From Hyphodiscus hymeniophilus (lineage: Eukaryota > Ascomycota > Leotiomycetes > Helotiales > Hyphodiscaceae), in assembly GCA_016508695.1 (NCBI GenBank), contig VNKQ01000010.1:806001-870000 (forward strand): 64,000 nucleotides of DNA, given 5' to 3'. Of the stretch, positions 58,140 through 64,000 are shown piece by piece. The notes beneath the pieces were generated by a model. The model was given only the letters and a program-made list of their open reading frames with translations, made no database searches and was not told the origin of the DNA. A program made the translations under genes and the position numbers. Numbering within the stretch: position 1 is the stretch's first letter; every line of letters starts with the position of its first letter.

Positions 58140-61100
58140 ATTATTTGAAAGCATCAACTCTTTGGTAGGACAAATCACGTGGCGCCGTTCACCGTTCACT
58201 TGGTGAGCTGTCAACCCGACAGTTCCTCCATACGTCCCTTTCGGGTCCATCTTCGGGATCCCCGAAACGTGTTTTTCGGCACGGCAGACGTTGCGAGGAA
58301 TTGACTCTAATCTGCAAAAGCGTCCTGATTCGATACAACAAAGCCTAAAGTGCCTCTGGCTATGAGTGACTTAGCAATCTTGTACTTGGATTGCTGGGTT
58401 GTGTCTCCAAGGGCTTCAAGGGCTCCAAGGCCCTGATGGGTGAGGATCTTCTGTCGATCCAAGCCTCGATCTTTTCGGATTGTGATAGGTCATGGATGAC
58501 GATGCGTCCGGACAATCGAATCACTTTGCTTTTTCTGAATTTGGGAGGGAATATGTGGCCAGATGTAACACTGAAAAATCACTTCAGCAGCGTCTTTGAC
58601 TCGTCTGATGAGGGTTTCCTGTACTTCAGGGACTCGAGTAGGATAATCGTCATTGGTGAACAACTTGTTAGTCCAACACTTGTGTAAGTTGAGAGGCTTG
58701 CATCCGGGGATGCAGCTATCATGCATGGTCTCCATTTCCGTTCACGTGATGGCATACATTCTGAAAGCCAATTCATCAGTGCCCCGGCCGGGCGCAGTCA
58801 TGCTGTGTAACTTGGCTCAGTCTTTACTCAAATCCTGAGGGGCGTGCTTCGTGCCTCATCGCGACAATTCGTTGCTCGAGGCAGCAACAAGGCAAACAGC
58901 GGTGAGGAGAGAGGAAGTGAGAAGTCCAACACAGAACTGCATCGTGAGCCTCCTATCACCTGTCAAATCTTGGAGTCCTTTGCCTTGCAGTCATCTTTAT
59001 CAAGATGGCCTGGCCATATATTTGAGTCCATGGATAGGCCAGCCGGAAGGCTCCCAGCTAACAATATCGGTGGTGCAGATAAAGCATCAATCCGATGTCT
59101 AACATGTTGTGCAGACAAGCGGTATATGTTTAAGACGGAAGAGGCGTTGGTGTACCAACAAAGTGGAACGAGATTTGCTGTTGGGAATACAGAAGATGGG
59201 AGAAGAGAAGATCTGGAGATGCTTGGTGTATCCGTCACTGCGGTGAGAACGCCTCAGTGTCGAGACATGCAGGCAGGCGGCTTGCCTTGAATGTGTCCAA
59301 TTGCTGGTTGGACACTCTGGCAGGCTTTGATCTTGATTGTGATGCTGATATATGTGAGGCTCTCGACTTTGGAATCGGGCGAGATGAAGAAAGCCTTCCT
59401 AGGTGCATTTGTTCTGCAAGTTGCGTTGCACAAATGCGCCACGGAAGAAACGCAACTGATGGCCTTAGATAGCTCAACCCATTCATGGCCCTGGACGTCT
59501 TGCAGAAAGTGCCGGAGAAGCTGCCGTATCTCTTGCAATAAGTACTGGGCGTCCAAATGCTTCTACCCGTACATAATGACCTCGAGCAGCATTAGGATGT
59601 ATGAATCGAAGTAGCCACAACGAGAGGCATGTGCTGATCCTCGTTAACAGATTTATGAGGATTCTCTATTGACATCGCAGCAGAAGAAAGAGACAGATAA
59701 TAAGTCTCTCCTGTAAAAGCTTCCTGACTGTTTTCGCGAGATGCGCGGATATGGGAATGTTGTCGTTCGACTTTGCGGAATGGAGGCGGCGTCGAGGAAG
59801 GCAGAAACAGGGTCCAAGCTGGACATCTTTGGGGCTAAGGTATTAGGTAGATACTGTCTGAAACACCAGCTGGGGCGCATATTGGTTTGCAGGCGAGGGG
59901 CGACAACCAGCTTACCGCACCGCATTAGTTGGTTAAAAAGGTACTTGAGGGCATATATTCAATACGAGGTTACTTGAATGCAGGGAATCATAGAGACCCA
60001 AGATGTATGTGAATACGAAGGGCACATGAATTGAACAGAGAGCGGTAGTTTTGACACAACAGGAGACGCATTTGTTCAAATGGAAAGGATGAATGCGATG
60101 CAATTCAATTCCAACCAAACCAAACCAATCCAATCCAGTGCCAAACAAAGCACAGCACAACATGGGGCACTCCCCGCAGGGCTGGCGCCATAAGGCTTGG
60201 TATCTTCGCCTTTGATAATAATAAACACATTTCCTCTCTTTCTTACCTAAGCCACTTACTTACTGGTGCTGTAAGGTTGTATTTTGGGACCAACCAACCA
60301 CCAGAGCTGCTGCACGCAAGGCCTAGTAGGGCCAGCAGAGTAGTCACTTCTCTTGTCACCGTTGGCACTTGATAGTCAGTCGGTCAGTCATTCAGTCAGT
60401 AGTTGCTAGTCCGTATTGGAGGACTATCAGGAAACTCTGGCATACTCTATTGCTCCGTACAGCACAAAGCAAACCAAACCAAACCAACGCCGAAATAATA
60501 TTCATCAGAAGCCATCGCCACGAAGAGCCTCCGAGCCACCCCCAGGATCATTCCTTCTCTCCTCACTTCTCCCTCCTCTCCCTCCCTTCACTGCCTCAGC
60601 CCGGGACGAGCCCCATACGACCTCTTACGAATGGGATTTGGACCGCGCTGCTTGATCCTACTGCGTCTACTGCGTATCCCATTTCCTACATTCCTTTTGG
60701 TTCTCCCCAGGATCAACACCCGATACCAAAGTACAAGCACTGTACGTACAGTAACGAGATCGACCGTGAGGACGTCCGTGTACAACCCAACAATTGCGAT
60801 TCTCACATTATCCTTCCTGCGAATTCAACCACCCCCATTCCCCAAACTCCAGGTGGAACATTGCACCCTTTCCTCTGGCCCGTACCATTTCCCTCGTTTC
60901 TCTCGCTCCCAATATTGTCGAGAACCCGCAGATTACTGCGTTCCTGGCTCCACAATCCCTTGCCTCCAGGCGCATCCTCCGCCCTTAGAATTCCAACCTC
61001 TCTTCCCCGAAACGAGGTAGACCGACTCGATCCAGACAAGACAGCGCACACGAAGAGGAGACTTCCAATCTCAACAGCCAGAGACCATCGTTGATCTGGC

Positions 61101-61564
61101 TCTGCTGCACGGGTGCCTGCCTGACTGCTCCAAATCCAAAGCCGCCCTGCATATGAATGACAAGCCCTTCGTTTGTGTCGCGCGACCTTTTCTTGGCCCT
61201 TCAACTACCTCCTTCTCGCCCCCCTCGATGCTCGACACGTCTTGAACGCTGCTTGCCCCTCCGTCCAGACGACTCTTTTGTAAATGAGATTTCTTGCATG
61301 ATCGGCCTCTACATATTCCGAATAACTGGTGGGTGTTCCCTTGTTCAGCTTCAGCTCTCGTATCAGCCTTACCGATTACCTGCTTACATTGTCATGCTTC
61401 GCAGTCACATAGATCTAAAACTTGTCAAATACGCCAGCAAAAAGACAATCTTTTGCGTGCAGCTTTCGAAGGACAAACATATCGGCTCTCTAACATAATT
61501 CGAGCCCGTCCATCCCCCAACGTTTCACATACAAATACATACAAAGATTCCCCAAGGCGCAGAA
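56715..61564. promoter_or_regulatory. 4.8 kb without a supported gene; includes leader of the Pumilio gene
   Basis: No gene recognised on either strand. Small frames at 58391-59614 overlap in several frames and match nothing. A 34-base poly(C) run lies at 58103-58136. The right part (60370-61500) is pyrimidine-rich and keeps a 241-codon frame open without an ATG, as expected for a long 5' leader of the Pumilio gene rather than a protein. Genes for fungal PUF proteins often have long leaders (general knowledge). Confidence 0.5.
58103..58136 (+). repeat. 34-base poly(C) homopolymer
   Basis: An uninterrupted run of 34 C (G on the other strand) following CCCCA. The exact length is likely unreliable in any assembly. 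On the G strand it could form a G-quadruplex. Confidence 0.9.
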
Positions 61565-64000
61565 ATGTCTTCTGTTGCTGCTACTCGACAGTCTGGTGCC
61601 ATGGCGAGTGCCGTAAGTCTGAGGATTTCCCTGACCAGTATTTTGCGGTGTACTGACTATATCTAGCAGGGGCGGTCGACCCTGTTTGGAGACTTCAATA
61701 CCGCCCCGAGCAGGCACAACAGCGACGAAAGACCCTCCCAGCCCTCGAGTCTTGGTGGCCAGACATTTGGAAATGGAGGTAGCTGGCAGGCCTCCAGTGG
61801 TATCTGGGGCAGTAACACAATCGGCAGTGGATTTACAAACACGAAGAGAGAAGCGTCACGGTCTCGTGGTAGGTTCGCACGGGGCAAGAAACCATGTACG
61901 GTCACTGATCTCAAAACAGCCACCGACAACGATTTTCCTCAAGGCAGTGGTTCCGGTGGCCTAGCTGCATCGTCAGAACCCGACCCGTGGAACGCACGCC
62001 CAAATGGCCCATGGAACCCAGACACAACCTCCCCTACATTGCAGTCCTCGCACAGTGGAAGCACCTCCCCCTCTGCTGTTCGAGGCAGCATATCATCCGA
62101 TTCTAGGGGACTGTTGGAAGTGGAGAACTCGTATCCTCAGTCTCGACCAAATATCAGCCAGGGAGCAAACTATGGCAGATCCCAGCCCAAAAGCAATCTC
62201 GATCCTTCTTCAGGACCGTTCAAATTCACCAAACCATCGTTCGGTTACAGTGATGATAAGGAGAACTCGGTACCATTTACTTCAAGTGGAAACGAGTACA
62301 ATATGGACGTATCCTCAAGGCCGTTCAGAGCAGACCAGATTGGGTCACAAAATGTGCCCTTCTTGGGCATTGGTAGCAGTGTATCAAGAGATGGCAGTAT
62401 GCCTCCATCGAGAGCCTCTGATTCAGGCCTGAATAGGAACAGCCTGACCTTTGGAAACAGCCATGTAACATATGGTTCGATTGGCCATACCCCCAGCAAC
62501 TCCATCCACTCGTCACGCCCTTCTCTCTCTGGGCCATCTATTCATCAGTCCAATGGCTTGCGGTATAGTGACATCAACTCTCAAAGCGAAGCAGAATTGC
62601 GGGAGAAGTTTACAGGGCTCAGATTTGATGGTGATGCTGATTCCACTGCATCCCACGCCAACTCAGTACCATATACGCAGAACATCTCGAATTTTGCTCC
62701 CAACAACTACCAGCTTAATGGTGGAGCGGGTATGTGGAATGAAACCTCAAATGGCTCGAAGTCTTTTGGTAATGCGCAGAGCTATTCAAATCAACCGTTC
62801 GCAGATCAAGTCTACTACAACAAAGCACCTCGTTTCGGAGACCGTGGCTCCGTGTCCTCAGCAGGGAGTGATCATCGTCGAGCACTCAACAGTCCCAAAT
62901 ACTATTCGGCTACAGGCACTCCCCCTCTTGATCAAGTCTATCGGCCTGATTCGAGGGGCCCGAGAGTTCAGCAAGGCCCAAGCGAACTCGATAGGAGACT
63001 CCAGAATATTCACTTTGCTCAACAAGCCTACATGCAGCAATATGGCCAATTTCAGGGCCAATATCCCCCACATATCTACGACTACCCCCACACCCCTCAA
63101 GGTTTCCGTCCAGGCAATGCGCCATTTGGATATCATATGGCAATGCCAGCCTATCCTCCTGCTCAGATTATGCCTCCGACACGGCCGGCCAAAGATCACG
63201 ACATTGGCCTTGGCGTACGAAGTGTATTGTTGGAAGAGTTCCGGTCCAACTCCAAATCGACCAAACGTTATGAGCTCAAGGATCTCTATGAGCACATTGT
63301 CGAGTTCAGTGGAGATCAGCATGGTTCACGGTTCATTCAGCAGAAGCTTGAGACTGCTAATAGCGACGAGAAAGAGCAGCTCTTCCGAGAGATTCAGCCC
63401 AATGCGTTGCAGCTCATGACCGATGTCTTTGGCAATTATGTCATCCAGAAGCTATTTGAGCATGGGAATCAAATTCAGAAGCGAGTACTGGCGGAGCAAA
63501 TGAAGAATCACGTCATGGAATTGTCGATGCAGATGTACGGATGCCGGGTGGTTCAAAAGGTCAATTCCAATTTCCATTTCTTGCTTGCCAACACTAACAT
63601 TTGTAGGCTCTTGAGCATGTTCTCGCGGACCAGCAAGCCGAGCTCGTTGCAGAACTCCGGGCCGATGTCCCCAAATGTGTCAAGGATCAGAACGGAAATC
63701 ACGTCGTTCAGAAAGCTATTGAACGAGTGCCCACTGAGCACATTCAGTTCATCATTGAAGCCTTCAGAGGTCAGGTGCATGTGCTTGCTGCACATCCATA
63801 TGGCTGCCGAGTCATCCAGCGGATATTGGAGTACTGCAAGCCCAGCGATCAGGCTAATATCTTGGAGGAATTGCATCAATGCGCCACAATGCTCATCACC
63901 GACCAATATGGCAATTATGTTACTCAGCATATCATCCAACACGGCAAGCCAGAAGATCGTGCCAAAGTCATCAAGATTGTTACGTCTCAGCTATTGACTT
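61565..64000 (+). CDS. PUF3: Pumilio/PUF RNA-binding protein, Puf3-like (3' end outside window)
   Basis: Post-transcriptional regulator; yeast Puf3 binds UGUANAUA sites in mRNAs for mitochondrial proteins. Model: 61565-61612, 61670-61868, 61920-63559, 63607 to beyond 64000; 760 residues visible. The N-terminal 530 residues are Ser/Asn/Gly-rich and disordered. From about residue 540 six PUF repeats are seen, with base-contacting triplets in SRFIQ, NYVIQ, CRVVQ, NHVVQ, CRVIQ and NYVTQ; this order matches Puf3/PUM repeats 1-6, and repeats 7-8 lie past the edge. The block VRSVLLEEFRSNSKSTKRYE just before repeat 1 is typical. The first acceptor is a TAG/CAG tandem (ends 61666 or 61669), giving an optional Gln. 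The third intron's donor is GTCAAT, weak but needed for frame. Confidence 0.93.

Noticed and set aside
60369..61094. 241-codon open frame on the plus strand before the Pumilio gene
   Set aside because: It begins at TTG with no early ATG, is Pro/Ser/Leu-rich because of pyrimidine bias, and fits a long 5' leader better than a protein.

Overview
This window is nuclear DNA of a filamentous ascomycete (Pezizomycotina). The evidence is protein genes split by many 46-110 nt introns with GT(A/G)NGT donors and CTAAC/CTGAC-type branch sites, a CON7-type zinc-finger regulator, a GPI-anchored GH76 mannanase, a TRP/FLC flavin-carrier protein, a Zn2Cys6 regulator and typical fungal 40S ribosomal protein genes. 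A Leotiomycetes-like fungus is my guess only. Gene models below were built by hand from splice signals and reading-frame continuity; given start and end coordinates span the introns.

Left half (about 1-28.5 kb) is accessory and catabolic in character. It holds a Baeyer-Villiger-type flavin monooxygenase divergent from a Zn2Cys6 regulator, a decayed salicylate-hydroxylase-like FAD monooxygenase, an F-box protein, a secreted sedolisin (tripeptidyl peptidase), a Dfg5/Dcw1-like GH76 enzyme divergent from an FLC/TRP-like membrane protein, a decayed O-acetylhomoserine sulfhydrylase, a Liz1/Fen2-like anion:H+ symporter, a BAHD-like acyltransferase lacking its catalytic His, a short-chain dehydrogenase and a secreted TAP-like serine peptidase. 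No polyketide, peptide or terpene synthase is present, so these are not a classical complete secondary-metabolite cluster.

Middle (28.5-38.1 kb) is nearly 10 kb with no gene I can support. Its right part is probably the very long regulatory and leader region of the CON7-like gene at 38.1-40.1 kb. A TACTCCGTA/TACGGAGTA motif recurs there.

Right half (about 38-64 kb) is a dense housekeeping block: CON7-like regulator, ESCRT-II VPS22/SNF8 divergent from RPS16, TYR1 prephenate dehydrogenase divergent from RPS14, AAR2 splicing factor divergent from a small conserved-looking protein, eIF3c (NIP1) with a one-base frame break, a single-pass membrane protein and, running off the right edge, a Puf3/Pumilio RNA-binding protein. 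A 4.8 kb gene-free stretch with a 34-base poly(C) run precedes the Pumilio gene.

I did not find a convincing new multi-gene system. The most interesting points are two recently decayed enzymes with preserved splice sites, the acyltransferase with a lost catalytic residue, GC-AG introns, the eIF3c frame break, and an F-box protein whose C-terminal part looks like a SUKH-type fold. No tRNA, rRNA, CRISPR array or recognisable transposon was seen.
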